Shown piece by piece: positions 1-11,662 of a stretch of DNA of 64,000 nucleotides. A program made the position numbers and the translations under genes. This stretch comes from Desulfitobacterium dichloroeliminans LMG P-21439 (GTDB lineage: Bacteria > Bacillota > Desulfitobacteriia > Desulfitobacteriales > Desulfitobacteriaceae), in contig NC_019903.1 in the NCBI RefSeq assembly GCF_000243135.2, forward strand, positions 1 through 64,000, given 5' to 3'. The notes beneath the pieces are model-generated. The model saw only the letters and a program-made list of their open reading frames with translations, searched no databases and was not told the origin of the DNA. Numbering within the stretch: the stretch's first letter is position 1; each line of letters opens with the position of its first letter.

Positions 1-14
1 ACAAGATTGCGGCC

Positions 15-149
15 TTAAGCTGATAATTTCTTCCGCCCTTTAGCACGACGGCGTTTAAGCACGTTTCTACCGGTTGAGCTACTCATTCTGCTTAAAAAAC
101 CATGTACTCTCTGATGGCGACGATTTTTTGGTTGCCAAGTACGTTTCAT
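15..149 (-). CDS. rpmH: 50S ribosomal protein L34
   Basis: Small basic protein of the large ribosomal subunit, 44 residues, the usual length for L34. It starts [18 protein letters not shown] and ends in a Lys/Arg-rich tail, which is diagnostic. An in-frame start further upstream (239) exists, but the ATG at 149 follows a strong AAAGGAGGTG ribosome binding site and gives the canonical N-terminus. It is transcribed divergently from dnaA, the classic arrangement next to oriC. Confidence 0.97.
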   Translation of the reverse strand: MKRTWQPKNRRHQRVHGFLSRMSSSTGRNVLKRRRAKGRKKLSA

Positions 150-209
150 AACTTTTATTGCACCTCCTTTAAAAGGTAAAAGACCGTTAAAAATTGCATA
201 TCTCTTGAG

Positions 210-239
210 ATTATACTCTAAGTTTTTTGGCTCTGTCAA
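210..239 (-). promoter_or_regulatory. sigma-A promoter of rpmH
   Basis: Read on the minus strand, a perfect TTGACA (-35, plus-strand 234-239) is followed after 18 bases by a perfect TATAAT (-10, 210-215), about 60 bases upstream of the rpmH start codon. Confidence 0.75.
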
Positions 240-258
240 GCAGACAATATAAATAATA

Positions 259-456
259 TGTGGATAACTTATGGAAAGAAAAAGTTATCCACCTGTGAAT
301 AAATTATTTTTAGGACTAACTTCCTGTTGATAACCCTCGTAAAACTTGGTATTATATTTTTACAGTATCTTTACATGAGTAGTACTTACTTAAATTTATT
401 ATTCACAGCAATAATTTTATTAAGTTATCCACAAATGTGTATAAGTTTGTGTATAA
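259..456. other. oriC: Upstream oriC region: DnaA-box cluster (incC-like)
   Basis: AT-rich intergenic DNA between rpmH and dnaA carries several 9-mers matching or close to TTATCCACA: perfect matches at 259-267 (reverse) and 425-433 (forward), and near matches at 285-293, 294-302, 325-333, 436-444 and 448-456. Together with the second cluster downstream of dnaA this gives a bipartite Firmicute-type origin. Confidence 0.85.
327..355 (+). promoter_or_regulatory. Probable dnaA promoter
   Basis: TTGATA (327-332) and TATTAT (350-355) with 17-base spacing lie about 150 bases upstream of dnaA. The -35 overlaps a DnaA-box-like 9-mer (325-333), which would allow autoregulation by DnaA; that is an inference. 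Confidence 0.5.
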
Positions 457-507
457 CTTTTTTATTGTCATATTTTCTACTTTTATTCGACAAGGGAGGA
501 TCACTAA

Positions 508-1857
508 ATGCCACCCCGTACTCTTCATGTTCTTTGGAAAGAAACTCTAGCTAAATTAGAAACTGAACTATCTAAACCCAGTTTTGAGACCTGGCTTAGT
601 TCGACGCATCTTCTCGACATTGAAGGAGACACACTTATTGTAAGTGTGCCCAATGAATTTGCGAAGGATTGGCTGGAAAGTCGTTACGCACCCCTAATTC
701 GTTCTACAGTTCAATCGATCCTTGGCCAATCCATGAATTTGCGCTTTATTGTCACTCAGCTACAAGAAGTTGCGCGCAAAATCGAAGATCCGCCTATATC
801 TTCAATTGATTCCAAAGAGGAATCTCCCCCTAATCGGACCTTAAATTCTAAATACACCTTTGATACCTTTGTAATTGGTAACAGTAATCGCTTTGCCCAT
901 GCCGCAGCCTTAGCGGTGGCTGAATCGCCAGCACTTGCTTATAATCCCTTATTTATATATGGTGGCGTTGGTCTAGGCAAAACCCACTTAATGCACGCGA
1001 TTGGTAACGCAGTTATTCAACGCTCACCTGGTACACGAGTTCTTTATGTATCCAGTGAGAAATTTACCAACGAACTTATTGAATCCATCCGGGATCAAAA
1101 TCCCATTGAATTCCGTAACCATTACCGGAATGTGGATATTTTACTTATTGACGATATTCAGTTTCTTGCCGGTAAGGAGGGTACCCAGGAAGAGTTCTTC
1201 CATACTTTTAATGCCCTCCATGACGCCAACAAACAAATTATCATTTCTTCTGATCGTCCTCCTAAAGAAATTCCTACCTTAGAAGACCGCTTGCGCTCCC
1301 GCTTCGAATGGGGGCTAATTACAGACATCCAACCACCGGATTTAGAAACCCGTGTCGCCATTCTTCGCAAAAAAGCTAAATTAGAGAATCTGCAAGTGGC
1401 AAACGAAGTCATGGTCTATATTGCTGATAAAATCCACTCCAACATAAGGGAACTAGAGGGAGCTTTAATTCGAGTTATGGCCTTTGGATCTCTTACCTCT
1501 AATCCCATTACCATCGAAACAGCTGCCGAAGCTCTAAAAGATATTATTCCAGTTAACACACCCAAAGAAATAACCATAGAAATGATTCAGCAAGCAGTAT
1601 CTGATTACTATCATTTATCATTATCAGAATTCAAAGCGAAAAAGAGAACAAGGGCGGTAGCTTTTCCTCGTCAAATTGCTATGTATCTATCTAGAGAACT
1701 CACAGATAGCTCTTTACCGAGAATAGGTGATGAATTTGGAGGAAGAGATCACACCACAGTCCTTCACGCACATGATAAAATTTCGGAAGCGCGTCGCAAT
1801 GATCAATTGTTCGATAGGAAAATCAATGAAATTATAAAAATCATTCAAAGCATCTAA
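508..1857 (+). CDS. dnaA: Chromosomal replication initiator DnaA
   Basis: AAA+ ATPase that binds DnaA boxes and unwinds oriC. The 449-residue length is normal. Visible in order: an N-terminal helicase-loading domain (about 1-85), a variable linker, the AAA+ core with Walker A GGVGLGKT at 152-159 and Walker [10 protein letters not shown] near 215, and the C-terminal DNA-binding domain with the DnaA signature [14 protein letters not shown] near 415. The ATG at 508 follows GGGAGGA at about 8 bases. It is flanked on both sides by DnaA-box clusters and followed by dnaN. Confidence 0.98.
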   Translation: MPPRTLHVLWKETLAKLETELSKPSFETWLSSTHLLDIEGDTLIVSVPNEFAKDWLESRYAPLIRSTVQSILGQSMNLRFIVTQLQEVARKIEDPPISSIDSKEESPPNRTLNSKYTFDTFVIGNSNRFAHAAALAVAESPALAYNPLFIYGGVGLGKTHLMHAIGNAVIQRSPGTRVLYVSSEKFTNELIESIRDQNPIEFRNHYRNVDILLIDDIQFLAGKEGTQEEFFHTFNALHDANKQIIISSDRPPKEIPTLEDRLRSRFEWGLITDIQPPDLETRVAILRKKAKLENLQVANEVMVYIADKIHSNIRELEGALIRVMAFGSLTSNPITIETAAEALKDIIPVNTPKEITIEMIQQAVSDYYHLSLSEFKAKKRTRAVAFPRQIAMYLSRELTDSSLPRIGDEFGGRDHTTVLHAHDKISEARRNDQLFDRKINEIIKIIQSI

Positions 1858-1929
1858 TGTGGTACAATACTGTGTATAGGCTGTCAATAAAAGTGGGATA
1901 AATTTTATAGAAAATTGAGGATGTTAACA

Positions 1930-2100
1930 TGTGGATAAAATTCCGAATTAATTCACATGTTTTTACTCTTTTTAAAACTTACTCTCCCTAGGCCTTAAGG
2001 CAATTATCCACATAGAGACAAGCTATATAACTAATACTACTAAATTAATATCTTATTATTATTCCCCTAAAAATATTCCTAAACTATTTGTTTTTTCCAA
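1930..2100. other. oriC: Downstream oriC region: DnaA boxes and AT-rich unwinding element
   Basis: Between dnaA and dnaN are two perfect DnaA boxes, reverse at 1930-1938 and forward at 2004-2012, then a very AT-rich tract (about 2021-2100). The bottom strand of 2031-2042 reads 3'-GAT-TAT-GAT-GAT-5', resembling the DnaA-trio repeat used for strand opening in B. subtilis, although the gap to the nearest box is longer (about 18 bases). No open reading frame accounts for the interval. Confidence 0.75.
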
Positions 2101-2122
2101 GTTTTTAATAGGAGGCTGCCAA

Positions 2123-3226
2123 ATGAAAGTATATTGTTCAAAGGATTCCTTATTGACAGGTGTAAATACTGTCCAAAAAGCGGTATCGAGTAAAAATACT
2201 TTACCTGTTTTACAAGGTATTATGATTAAAGCGGAGGGACAGTCTTTAATATTTGAAGCCACCGATTTAGAAATAGGAATTCGTTGTGTTGTTCCTGCTC
2301 AGGTTGAAGAGGAAGGGGTCGCAGTACTGCCATCCAGAATTTTTTCCGACCTTGTTCGCAAACTACCAGATGCAGCCATCATTTTAGAACTAGAAAACGA
2401 TATTATAACGATTAAATATTATGAATCGGATTTATCCCTGAGAGGCTACGATCCTGAAGAATTTCCTTTATTACCGGATCTCTTGGATGCAGAAACCTTC
2501 GATTTACCTGTGTCCCTTTTTAAAACTATGATTAAGCAAACAATTTTTACTTGTTCGACTGAAGAAAGCCGTCCTGTCTTTACAGGCTGCCTTTTGCAAA
2601 TAGAGGATAATACAATTCGGTTAATTGCAACCGATACCCATCGCTTAGCTTATCGATTTGCAGAAATTCCTAACACCGATCAATTTAAGTTTCAAGGTAT
2701 TATTCCAGCGAAAACTTTAGGGGAGATCTATCGTCTACTTAGAGAAGAAGATGAGAATCTGATTATCCGCTTTAACCCCTCTCAAATCGTCTTTCAGTTT
2801 GGCTCTGTCTATCTCCTCTCTCGCTTAATTGAAGGGCAATTTCCTAATTATAAGCAAGTCATTCCTCAATCCTGTCAAACTAAAGTTATACTTCCTACGA
2901 AGCTTTTCCAAGAATCAGTGGAAAGAGCGTCTTTGTTAGCACGGGACGGGAGTCATACAAGCATTATCAAGCTTACGATTGACACTGAACACTTATCCAT
3001 TGATCAAGCCTCAGATTTAGGCAAGATTACTGAGCAAATGGAAATTCGCAAAGAAGGTAATGACGTCAAAATAGCATTTAATTCCAAATTTTTGTTGGAT
3101 GTCCTTAAAATTATTGATTCAGAAGAGATCATCTTTGAATTATCCGGGCCCTATAGCCCAGGTATTATTCGACCTGTGGATGACCCCGATTATCTTTATC
3201 TTGCTTTACCTGTACGTACCTCTTAA
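2123..3226 (+). CDS. dnaN: DNA polymerase III beta subunit (sliding clamp)
   Basis: Ring-shaped processivity factor that tethers DNA polymerase III to DNA. The 367 residues fit three similar clamp domains of about 120 residues. The family's end motif (ALPVR near the C-terminus) is present. AGGAGG lies 8 bases before the ATG. It sits in the universal dnaA-dnaN-recF order; the small S4-domain gene found between dnaN and recF in Bacillus is absent, leaving only 15 bases. Confidence 0.97.
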   Translation: MKVYCSKDSLLTGVNTVQKAVSSKNTLPVLQGIMIKAEGQSLIFEATDLEIGIRCVVPAQVEEEGVAVLPSRIFSDLVRKLPDAAIILELENDIITIKYYESDLSLRGYDPEEFPLLPDLLDAETFDLPVSLFKTMIKQTIFTCSTEESRPVFTGCLLQIEDNTIRLIATDTHRLAYRFAEIPNTDQFKFQGIIPAKTLGEIYRLLREEDENLIIRFNPSQIVFQFGSVYLLSRLIEGQFPNYKQVIPQSCQTKVILPTKLFQESVERASLLARDGSHTSIIKLTIDTEHLSIDQASDLGKITEQMEIRKEGNDVKIAFNSKFLLDVLKIIDSEEIIFELSGPYSPGIIRPVDDPDYLYLALPVRTS

Positions 3227-3241
3227 GCTGGCAACAAAAGA

Positions 3242-4330
3242 ATGGAAATACAATGGCTACATCTAAAATTTTTTCGAAATTATCTGGACCAAGAAGTGCT
3301 TTTTCAGTCCGGATTGAACATATTGCAAGGGGAAAATGGCCAAGGCAAGACCAATATCCTTGAAGGAATCTACTATCTTTTGACAGGGAAATCGTACCGA
3401 GTTCATCGCGAACAGGAGTTGATGAGCTGGGGGGAAAATGAGTTTCATCTTCATGGAGACTTTCTTGTTCAGAAGAGAAAGCTCCGCTTAGAAAGTCATT
3501 ATAAAGAGAAAAGAAAAATCATTAAAATCAATCAAGTTCCCTGTCGGAAATTATCTGAGTACGTAGGCACTGTCAATGTTGTTTTTTTTTCACCTGATGA
3601 TTTAGCAATGGTCAAAGGGGGGCCCGCTGAACGGAGACGCTTCTTAGACTTACATATTGCTCAGCATCATTCTAAGCATATACAATTACTTAATGCTTAT
3701 AACAAGGTGATTCAGCAAAAAAACGCCCTCCTTAAGCGTGGCCAGAATGGAGTAAAGAGTCAACTTGAACTATGGAATGAACAAATGGTACGCATTGGCT
3801 CGGAAATAATCAAGAATCGCTGGGAATTCACAGACTTACTCTCCCAAAAAAGCCAAGAAGTTTATGGGCAAATTTCCTCAGGGAGAGAAAAACTTACCAT
3901 GGAGTATCATTCCTTAGGCAAAGAGAACCTGTCTGAGGCCTTAGAAGTTTTCCCAAAGCTTATGGAAGAAAAAATGGCTCTGGAAATGGAAAGAAAAATG
4001 ATTTTAGTCGGGCCTCATCGTGATGATATTCTATTTAAATTAAATGATCGTTCAGCACGTCTTTATGGATCACAAGGACAGCAACGATCTATCGTCTTAA
4101 GCACCAAATTAGCTGAATTGGAGGTTATTCGTCAGAATAAGGGTGAATATCCTTTGCTGCTTTTGGATGATGTCCTGTCTGAATTAGATGAATTAAGGAG
4201 AGACTATTTATTAGATTATGTTAAAGATTTACAGCAGACTATAATTACCATAACAAGTGCGGAAACGCTAACCCCTAGAGCATCATTAATGCTGAAAGTA
4301 GAAAATGGCCAAATTAGGAGGTTTGATTGA
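3242..4330 (+). CDS. recF: DNA replication and repair protein RecF
   Basis: SMC-like ATPase that helps load RecA at gaps during recombinational repair. The 362-residue length is typical. Visible features are Walker A GENGQGKTN near residue 32, an ABC-type signature region YGSQGQQRSIVL, and Walker B LLLLDDVLSELD near 310. The ribosome binding site is weak and dnaN ends only 15 bases upstream, so translation is probably coupled. The TGA overlaps the ATG of the next gene by one base. Confidence 0.95.
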   Translation: MEIQWLHLKFFRNYLDQEVLFQSGLNILQGENGQGKTNILEGIYYLLTGKSYRVHREQELMSWGENEFHLHGDFLVQKRKLRLESHYKEKRKIIKINQVPCRKLSEYVGTVNVVFFSPDDLAMVKGGPAERRRFLDLHIAQHHSKHIQLLNAYNKVIQQKNALLKRGQNGVKSQLELWNEQMVRIGSEIIKNRWEFTDLLSQKSQEVYGQISSGREKLTMEYHSLGKENLSEALEVFPKLMEEKMALEMERKMILVGPHRDDILFKLNDRSARLYGSQGQQRSIVLSTKLAELEVIRQNKGEYPLLLLDDVLSELDELRRDYLLDYVKDLQQTIITITSAETLTPRASLMLKVENGQIRRFD

Positions 4331-4587
4331 TGTTTTTACACTTAGGTGGAGATGTATTAATTAGCCAAGATAGAATTATTGCTATATTGGATCTCGAAAC
4401 AGCTATGCAAAATGCTACTTCGGAAATCTTTTTAAAGGAAATTAAAGAAAATAAAAAGATAAACTATATTTCTGAACAGGGAAAAGAAAAATCTTTAGTC
4501 ATTACGAGTCAAGGTAATTTCTTTTCTCCTATATCATCAAGTACCTTACTCAAGCGATCGAATTCAAAGGATTTGTATGATGAATAA
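4330..4587 (+). CDS. remB: RemB-like regulator (DUF370, YaaB family)
   Basis: Small protein of 85 residues starting MFLHLGGDVLIS, typical of the YaaB/RemB family found after recF in Firmicutes, where relatives regulate extracellular matrix genes. The ATG at 4330 shares one base with the recF stop and has AGGAGG 8 bases upstream; the preceding in-frame TTG is less likely. The C-terminal 25 residues are Ser-rich and poorly conserved in character. The molecular role in this organism is not evident from sequence. Confidence 0.8.
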   Translation: MFLHLGGDVLISQDRIIAILDLETAMQNATSEIFLKEIKENKKINYISEQGKEKSLVITSQGNFFSPISSSTLLKRSNSKDLYDE

Positions 4588-4598
4588 GTCTGAGATAA

Positions 4599-4640
4599 GA
4601 AGAAACCTCCCTGAATAATAAGGAGAGGTTTCTTCGATTT
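4599..4640 (+). terminator. Hairpin after remB
   Basis: An 11-bp perfect stem (4599-4609 with 4625-4635) with a 15-base loop follows the remB-like gene. The T-tract is short and interrupted, so termination is probable but not certain. Confidence 0.55.
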
Positions 4641-4699
4641 CCAATAGTGGAGAGGTCATACTGAGTGCATCTATAATTTAGATAGGAATAATCCTATAT

Positions 4700-4728
4700 T
4701 TGTATAAAGCGTAAAATAGTTGTATAAT
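4700..4728 (+). promoter_or_regulatory. Probable gyrB promoter
   Basis: TTGTAT (4700-4705), 17 bases, then a perfect TATAAT (4723-4728), about 90 bases upstream of gyrB and downstream of the remB hairpin. Confidence 0.55.
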
Positions 4729-4781
4729 TAAAAGGTTAAGTGTTTATTTAATCGGAACAGTTGTGAAAATACATAAGATAA

Positions 4782-6755
<1,974 letters not shown>

Positions 6756-6768
6756 GGGGGGATAGCAC

Positions 6769-9270
6769 ATGTCAACTGAAGAAATCCAGGGAGGGAAAGT
6801 TCTCCCGAGAGAAATATCGGAGGAGCTTAGGAAATCATTTATTGATTATTCTATGAGTGTTATCGTCAGCCGAGCTTTGCCCGATGTACGAGATGGCTTA
6901 AAGCCTGTTCATCGGCGCATTATCTATACACTACATGAATTAGGTATGACTCCCAATAAGCCTTTCAGCAAATGCGCTAGGCTTGTTGGAGATTGCATGG
7001 GGAAATTCCATCCCCATGGAGATAGCTCCATATATGATGCAGTCGTACGATTAGCCCAAGATTTTTCCACTCGTTATCCTTTAGTCGAAGGACATGGTAA
7101 TTTTGGCTCTGTTGATGGTGACTCAGCTGCAGCTATGCGTTATACCGAGGCCAGAATGTCTAAAATAACTCAGTATATGCTGGCAGACATTGAAAAGGAT
7201 ACGGTGGATTTTCAACCTAACTATGATGAAAGACTAGAAGAACCCAAGGTTTTACCAGCGAAATTTCCCAATCTTTTGGTCAATGGTTCCTCTGGAATCG
7301 CGGTAGGAATGGCCACCAATATCCCTCCACATAATTTTGTCGAAGTGATCGATGGAACTATTGCGCAGATGGATAATCCTGATATTGAAATTAAAGAACT
7401 GATGACCTATATAAAGGGACCTGATTTTCCTACAGGTGCTACCATAATGGGAACCGAAGGAATTATCTCTGCCTACAATACTGGTAAAGGAAGTTTTAAA
7501 ATACGGGCAAAAGCCCATATTGAGGAAATGGAAAAGTCCGGGAAAATGAGGATTATTGTTACCGAGCTTCCTTATATGGTCAATAAAGCCAGACTCGTGG
7601 AAAAAATAGCCGAGTTGGTAAGAGAGAAAAGAATCGAAGGTATCACTGATCTACGGGATGAATCCGACCGTACAGGTATGCGGGTTGTGATGGAACTGCG
7701 CCGGGATATTAACCCCCAGGTCCTTCTAAATCAGCTATATAAGCATACCCAGATGGAAGACAGCTTTGGAGTTAATCTTTTAGCCTTAGTGGATGGCCAA
7801 CCCAAAGTACTCAATCTTAAGCAGATCATTCATTATTTTATCGAGCATCAAAAAGATGTTATTACTAGGAGAACCCGTTTTGAGTTAAATAAGGCTGAAG
7901 CTGAAGCTCATATTTTAGAGGGCTTGAGAATTGCTTTAGACTATATTGACGAAGTCATAAGTATTATTAGAACTTCTTCTGATGAGCAAAATGCGAAAGA
8001 TAAATTAATGACACGCTTTGGGCTCAGTGATAAGCAATCTCAGGCTATTGTGGACATGCGTCTGAAGAGACTTACTGGATTAGAGCGGGAGAAAATCGAA
8101 GAACAGTATAAAAAACTTCAAGAAACCATTGCTTTTTTAAAGGCTGTTCTCGATTCGGAAAAAATGGTTCTTGATATCATCAAACAAGAGCTTCAAGAAG
8201 TCAAAGAAAAATTCGGGGATGAGAGGCGCACTGAGATTTCCTTTGATGTGTCACATATGAATATTGAAGATTTAATTGATGATGAGGAAGTGGTCGTGAC
8301 CATGTCTCATCGAGGTTATATCAAGAGAATCCCCTTGAGTACCTATAAAAGCCAACGCCGCGGTGGCCGAGGCGTTCAAGGAATGGCCACCCGAGAAGAG
8401 GATTTTGTGGAACATCTATTTACCACCACAGCACATCAATATATTCTCTTCTTTACGACCCGTGGGAAAGTATATCGTTTGAAAGCCTATGAAATACCCG
8501 AAGCAGGCCGTACCGGCAAAGGGACAGCAATCGTCAATCTCTTGAACATTAACCCAAGTGAGGAACAGATTACCACGGCTTTATGTATAAGAGAATATAA
8601 TGATGATTTTCATCTCTTCATGGCTACCAAGCATGGTATCGTGAAAAAAACCTTGTTAAGGGAATACAACTCCTCCCGTAAGGATGGCTTAATAGCCATC
8701 AGCTTACATGAGGATGATGAACTGATCGGCGTCCGCTTAACGAAAGCGGATGAACATATCATCATGGCTACTCAAAAGGGTCTGTGTATCCGCTTCGCAG
8801 AATCGGATGTCCGTCAGATGGGACGCACAGCCCATGGCGTCAAAGGAATTTCACTCAGCGAAAAAGATACAGTGGTCAGTATGGATGTAATATATGAAGA
8901 AGACGCGGAAATACTATCCATGACGGAGCATGGTTTCTCGAAACGTACCAATCCATCAGAATATAGAGTTCAAGGACGGGGTGGTAAGGGTATCATCGCT
9001 TCGAGGTTAACAGAGAAAACTGGTCTTTTGGTCGGACTAAAAGTGATCGTACCGGATGATGACATCATGATTATTACTGATGACGGTATTATTATCCGCC
9101 AAGAAGTCACCGGGATATCAAAGCAAGGACGTTCTGCCCAAGGCGTTATGGCCATGCGAACCGGCGAAAGCAAAGTGGTTGCCATCGCCAAAGTTGCCAA
9201 TAAAGAGGATAATGAAGAGTTAGAAAACGAAGAAATAGAAGCCACAGAAATAGAATCTAACGAAGAATAA
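6769..9270 (+). CDS. gyrA: DNA gyrase subunit A
   Basis: DNA-cleaving subunit of gyrase, 833 residues. The N-terminal breakage domain carries the catalytic tyrosine in [11 protein letters not shown] (near residue 125) and the quinolone-resistance-determining region ([11 protein letters not shown]). The C-terminal domain shows six beta-pinwheel blades including the GyrA-box [10 protein letters not shown]. It ends with an acidic Glu/Asn-rich tail ([17 protein letters not shown]). Its ribosome binding site (AAGGGGGGA) directly follows gyrB, so the two are co-transcribed. Confidence 0.98.
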   Translation: MSTEEIQGGKVLPREISEELRKSFIDYSMSVIVSRALPDVRDGLKPVHRRIIYTLHELGMTPNKPFSKCARLVGDCMGKFHPHGDSSIYDAVVRLAQDFSTRYPLVEGHGNFGSVDGDSAAAMRYTEARMSKITQYMLADIEKDTVDFQPNYDERLEEPKVLPAKFPNLLVNGSSGIAVGMATNIPPHNFVEVIDGTIAQMDNPDIEIKELMTYIKGPDFPTGATIMGTEGIISAYNTGKGSFKIRAKAHIEEMEKSGKMRIIVTELPYMVNKARLVEKIAELVREKRIEGITDLRDESDRTGMRVVMELRRDINPQVLLNQLYKHTQMEDSFGVNLLALVDGQPKVLNLKQIIHYFIEHQKDVITRRTRFELNKAEAEAHILEGLRIALDYIDEVISIIRTSSDEQNAKDKLMTRFGLSDKQSQAIVDMRLKRLTGLEREKIEEQYKKLQETIAFLKAVLDSEKMVLDIIKQELQEVKEKFGDERRTEISFDVSHMNIEDLIDDEEVVVTMSHRGYIKRIPLSTYKSQRRGGRGVQGMATREEDFVEHLFTTTAHQYILFFTTRGKVYRLKAYEIPEAGRTGKGTAIVNLLNINPSEEQITTALCIREYNDDFHLFMATKHGIVKKTLLREYNSSRKDGLIAISLHEDDELIGVRLTKADEHIIMATQKGLCIRFAESDVRQMGRTAHGVKGISLSEKDTVVSMDVIYEEDAEILSMTEHGFSKRTNPSEYRVQGRGGKGIIASRLTEKTGLLVGLKVIVPDDDIMIITDDGIIIRQEVTGISKQGRSAQGVMAMRTGESKVVAIAKVANKEDNEELENEEIEATEIESNEE

Positions 9271-9354
9271 CAATATAATATAATGACAGTGTGCAACATT
9301 GAATATTCAGTGTGTAAAAATCTCCCAGACAGACAAGAACGGGGCTGAAAATTC

Positions 9355-9924
9355 ATGAAAACGCGGATAGGGGTGTTGTCTCTCGATAGAACCTTTAATC
9401 GTCCTTGTCTGTCATATCTAGACCCAGGCTTTCAAGTGATTGAGGTTCGGACAAGAGAGAATTGTGATAGTATTCATGGATTGTTGATTGTTGGCAGCGA
9501 AAACTTACCGGAAGCTATCCATTTTCCAGAGGAAATAGGAGAAAGAATAAAGGAATTAGCTGGGCTGGATTTCCCTATTTATGGAATATGTGCTGGAATG
9601 GTCCTGATGAGTAAAGGTTCTCCGGAGCAAGGGAATAATCGACTTGGGTTGATGGATGTCACCGTCGCCGGTGAGCTTATGGCGAGTAAGATTGAAACGT
9701 ATCTATCCATTCCTGCCTTAGGAACAAAACCAGTGAAGGCAGTTTTTGACGAGTCACATTATATCCAAGAAGTTGCTCCAAACGTAGGGATTTTATCAGA
9801 ATATAATGGTAAAATAGTGTTTGTGAGACAGGGTAATCTGTTGGCCAGTGCCTTCCATCCCGACAGCAGTGCAGATGATCGTGTTTACCGCTATTTTCTA
9901 GATATTGTCAATGGCAAAATCTAA
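9355..9924 (+). CDS. Orphan PdxT-like class I glutamine amidotransferase
   Basis: 189 residues matching the glutaminase subunit of pyridoxal-5'-phosphate synthase in size and layout. The catalytic cysteine is kept (GICAGM, Cys79), as is the histidine (FHPD, His168). The third triad position, normally Glu in HPE, is Asp170, and the oxyanion motif GGES reads GSEN (47-50). No pdxS is adjacent, although in B. subtilis pdxS-pdxT lies directly before serS, as here. Either a decayed remnant whose synthase partner was lost, or a repurposed amidotransferase. I see no intact evidence for PLP synthesis, so no symbol is given. Confidence 0.7.
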   Translation: MKTRIGVLSLDRTFNRPCLSYLDPGFQVIEVRTRENCDSIHGLLIVGSENLPEAIHFPEEIGERIKELAGLDFPIYGICAGMVLMSKGSPEQGNNRLGLMDVTVAGELMASKIETYLSIPALGTKPVKAVFDESHYIQEVAPNVGILSEYNGKIVFVRQGNLLASAFHPDSSADDRVYRYFLDIVNGKI

Positions 9925-9954
9925 AAGTAAGTGTTCAGATATGGAGGATTTCAG

Positions 9955-11220
9955 ATGCTTGATCTAAAATTTGTACGCACAAACCCTGAGGTAGTAAAGG
10001 AAGCGCTCCAAAAAAGGAATTCAAATGTCAGCTTGGACGAGTTTTTAAACCAAGAAGAAGAACGACGTAAGCTTCTTTTTGATGTAGAAACTTTAAAGGC
10101 TAAACGCAATACAGTTTCTGAAGAAGTAGGACGGCGGAAAAAGAGCGGTGAGGATGCCGAACAGCTCATTTTAGAAATGCGGGAAGTTGGTCAAGATATC
10201 AAGAGTCTTGAGGAACAACTCACTAAAATAGAAAATGATATGGAAACCGTACTTTATGGTATTCCAAATATTCCCCATGCATCTGTGCCCGTGGGGACTG
10301 ATGAATCATTCAATGTCCAAGTGCGTTCCTGGGGAACTCCAGGTCGTTTCGATTATCAACCCTTGGCCCACTATGAGATTGGCGAGAATTTGGATATTCT
10401 GGATTTTGCAAGGGCGGGGAAGGTCACAGGAGCTCGCTTTACCTTTTATAAAGGATTAGGGGCCAGGCTGGAAAGATCTTTGATTAGTTTTATGCTAGAT
10501 CGACATACCGCTAAAGGATATGTAGAAGTACTTCCTCCTTTTATGGTCCATCGTAACTCCATGATAGGTACCGGACAGCTTCCCAAATTTGAGGAAGATG
10601 CTTTTAAGGTGGCGGGTACGGAATATTTCTTAATTCCGACAGCAGAGGTGCCGGTAACCAATATGTACAGGGAAGAAATTCTGGAAGCAGATCAGCTGCC
10701 AATTCACCATTGTGCCTATAGCGCTTGTTTCCGGGCAGAAGCCGGGTCTGCAGGTAGGGACACTCGGGGTTTGATTCGTCAGCATCAATTCAACAAAGTA
10801 GAATTGGTGAAGTTTACTTTGCCAGACAATTCCTATGAGGAGTTGGAAGCCTTAACCCGTGATGCTGAAAGTATCCTCCAGGAGCTAGAACTGCCATATC
10901 GTGTCATGGCGCTATCCACAGGAGATATAGGTTTTAGTTCTGCTAAAACCTATGATTTAGAAGTATGGCTTCCCAGCTTCAATACATATCGGGAGATTTC
11001 ATCTTGTAGTAATTTTGAAGATTTCCAAGCACGTCGTGCTAATATACGTTTCCGTCGAGCACCGAAAGCGAAGCCCGAGTACCTTCATACTCTCAATGGT
11101 AGCGGTTTAGCAATTGGCCGTACGGTATCAGCTATTCTTGAAAACTATCAAGAAGCTGATGGAAGAGTAAGAGTACCCAAAGTACTTCAGCCATATATGG
11201 GTGTAGAGTATATTGGCTAA
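9955..11220 (+). CDS. serS: Seryl-tRNA synthetase
   Basis: Class II aminoacyl-tRNA synthetase charging tRNA-Ser. 421 residues from the ATG at 9955, which follows GGAGG at 7 bases; an upstream in-frame GTG (9931) lacks a ribosome site and would add eight unconserved residues. The N-terminal coiled-coil arm (about 30-100) and class II motifs are visible: motif 2 [23 protein letters not shown] and motif 3 [10 protein letters not shown] near the C-terminus. Three serine tRNA genes lie within the next 4.5 kb. Confidence 0.97.
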   Translation: MLDLKFVRTNPEVVKEALQKRNSNVSLDEFLNQEEERRKLLFDVETLKAKRNTVSEEVGRRKKSGEDAEQLILEMREVGQDIKSLEEQLTKIENDMETVLYGIPNIPHASVPVGTDESFNVQVRSWGTPGRFDYQPLAHYEIGENLDILDFARAGKVTGARFTFYKGLGARLERSLISFMLDRHTAKGYVEVLPPFMVHRNSMIGTGQLPKFEEDAFKVAGTEYFLIPTAEVPVTNMYREEILEADQLPIHHCAYSACFRAEAGSAGRDTRGLIRQHQFNKVELVKFTLPDNSYEELEALTRDAESILQELELPYRVMALSTGDIGFSSAKTYDLEVWLPSFNTYREISSCSNFEDFQARRANIRFRRAPKAKPEYLHTLNGSGLAIGRTVSAILENYQEADGRVRVPKVLQPYMGVEYIG

Positions 11221-11248
11221 GCAAAATAGAACAAAGCAAAATTGAACA

Positions 11249-11277
11249 TTTACAGCGGTAAAAAATTATGATATACT
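11249..11277 (+). promoter_or_regulatory. tRNA-Ser(UGA) promoter
   Basis: TTTACA (11249-11254), 17 bases, TATACT (11272-11277), placed 17 bases before the mature tRNA 5' end. Confidence 0.65.
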
Positions 11278-11293
11278 AACTTTCGTCACATCT

Positions 11294-11382
11294 GGAGGGG
11301 TGTCCGAGTGGTTTAAGGAGCCGGTCTTGAAAACCGGTGACTCCGCAAGGGGCCGTGGGTTCGAATCCCACCCCCTCCGCCA
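11294..11382 (+). tRNA. tRNA-Ser (anticodon UGA)
   Basis: 89 nt with a perfect GGAGGGG/CCCCTCC acceptor stem, T-arm GTTCGAATCC, encoded CCA, anticodon loop CTTGAAA (UGA at 11328-11330) and the long variable arm of class II serine tRNAs. Confidence 0.96.
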
Positions 11383-11408
11383 TTCATTTCTACCATTAGC
11401 GATGTTCG

Positions 11409-11438
11409 AGGTTCGAGGCACGAGTTTCGAACCTTTTT
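11409..11438 (+). terminator. Terminator after tRNA-Ser(UGA)
   Basis: 8-bp stem AGGTTCGA/TCGAACCT (11409-11416 with 11427-11434) followed by a T-run, separating the serine and arginine tRNAs. Confidence 0.7.
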
Positions 11439-11446
11439 ACTAATTT

Positions 11447-11525
11447 GGCCTCGTAGCTCAGGTGGATAGAGCGGGGGTTTCCTAAACCCTGTCTTGCGGG
11501 GGTTCGAGTCCTCCCGGGGCCACCA
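11447..11525 (+). tRNA. tRNA-Arg (anticodon CCU)
   Basis: 79 nt including encoded CCA. Acceptor GGCCTCG pairs with CGGGGCC, anticodon loop TTCCTAA gives CCU, T-arm GGTTCGAGTCC. Confidence 0.95.
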
Positions 11526-11538
11526 TTGAACGAGACTT

Positions 11539-11570
11539 AATTCAGGAGGGTATAGACCCTACTGAATTTT
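11539..11570 (+). terminator. Hairpin after tRNA-Arg
   Basis: AATTCAG/CTGAATT enclosing AGGGT/ACCCT (one mismatch) with a 4-base loop, followed by TT. Probable terminator of the tRNA-Arg transcript. Confidence 0.5.
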
Positions 11571-11580
11571 AGCAGAGTCC

Positions 11581-11648
11581 ATACTGGACTTAACCGCCGT
11601 TTGACCTAGCTATAGAAGCGGGAGACATAGGGCAGGTTAGTCCGGTAT
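11581..11648 (+). ncRNA. Folded leader immediately upstream of tadA
   Basis: Positions 11581-11595 pair with 11635-11648 to give a 14-bp stem with one bulge and one G-U pair, extended by GCC/GGC (11596-11598 with 11631-11633) across a bulged A. The stem ends 14 bases before the tadA start codon. No known riboswitch or T-box core is recognised. It could be a regulatory 5' leader or the remains of a separate small RNA. Confidence 0.45.
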
Positions 11649-11662
11649 AAAGCTGAGGTACT

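Noticed and set aside
327-554. 75-codon frame upstream of dnaA
   Set aside because: It runs through the DnaA-box cluster and dnaA promoter, has no ribosome site and overlaps the dnaA start; low-complexity hydrophobic translation of AT-rich DNA.
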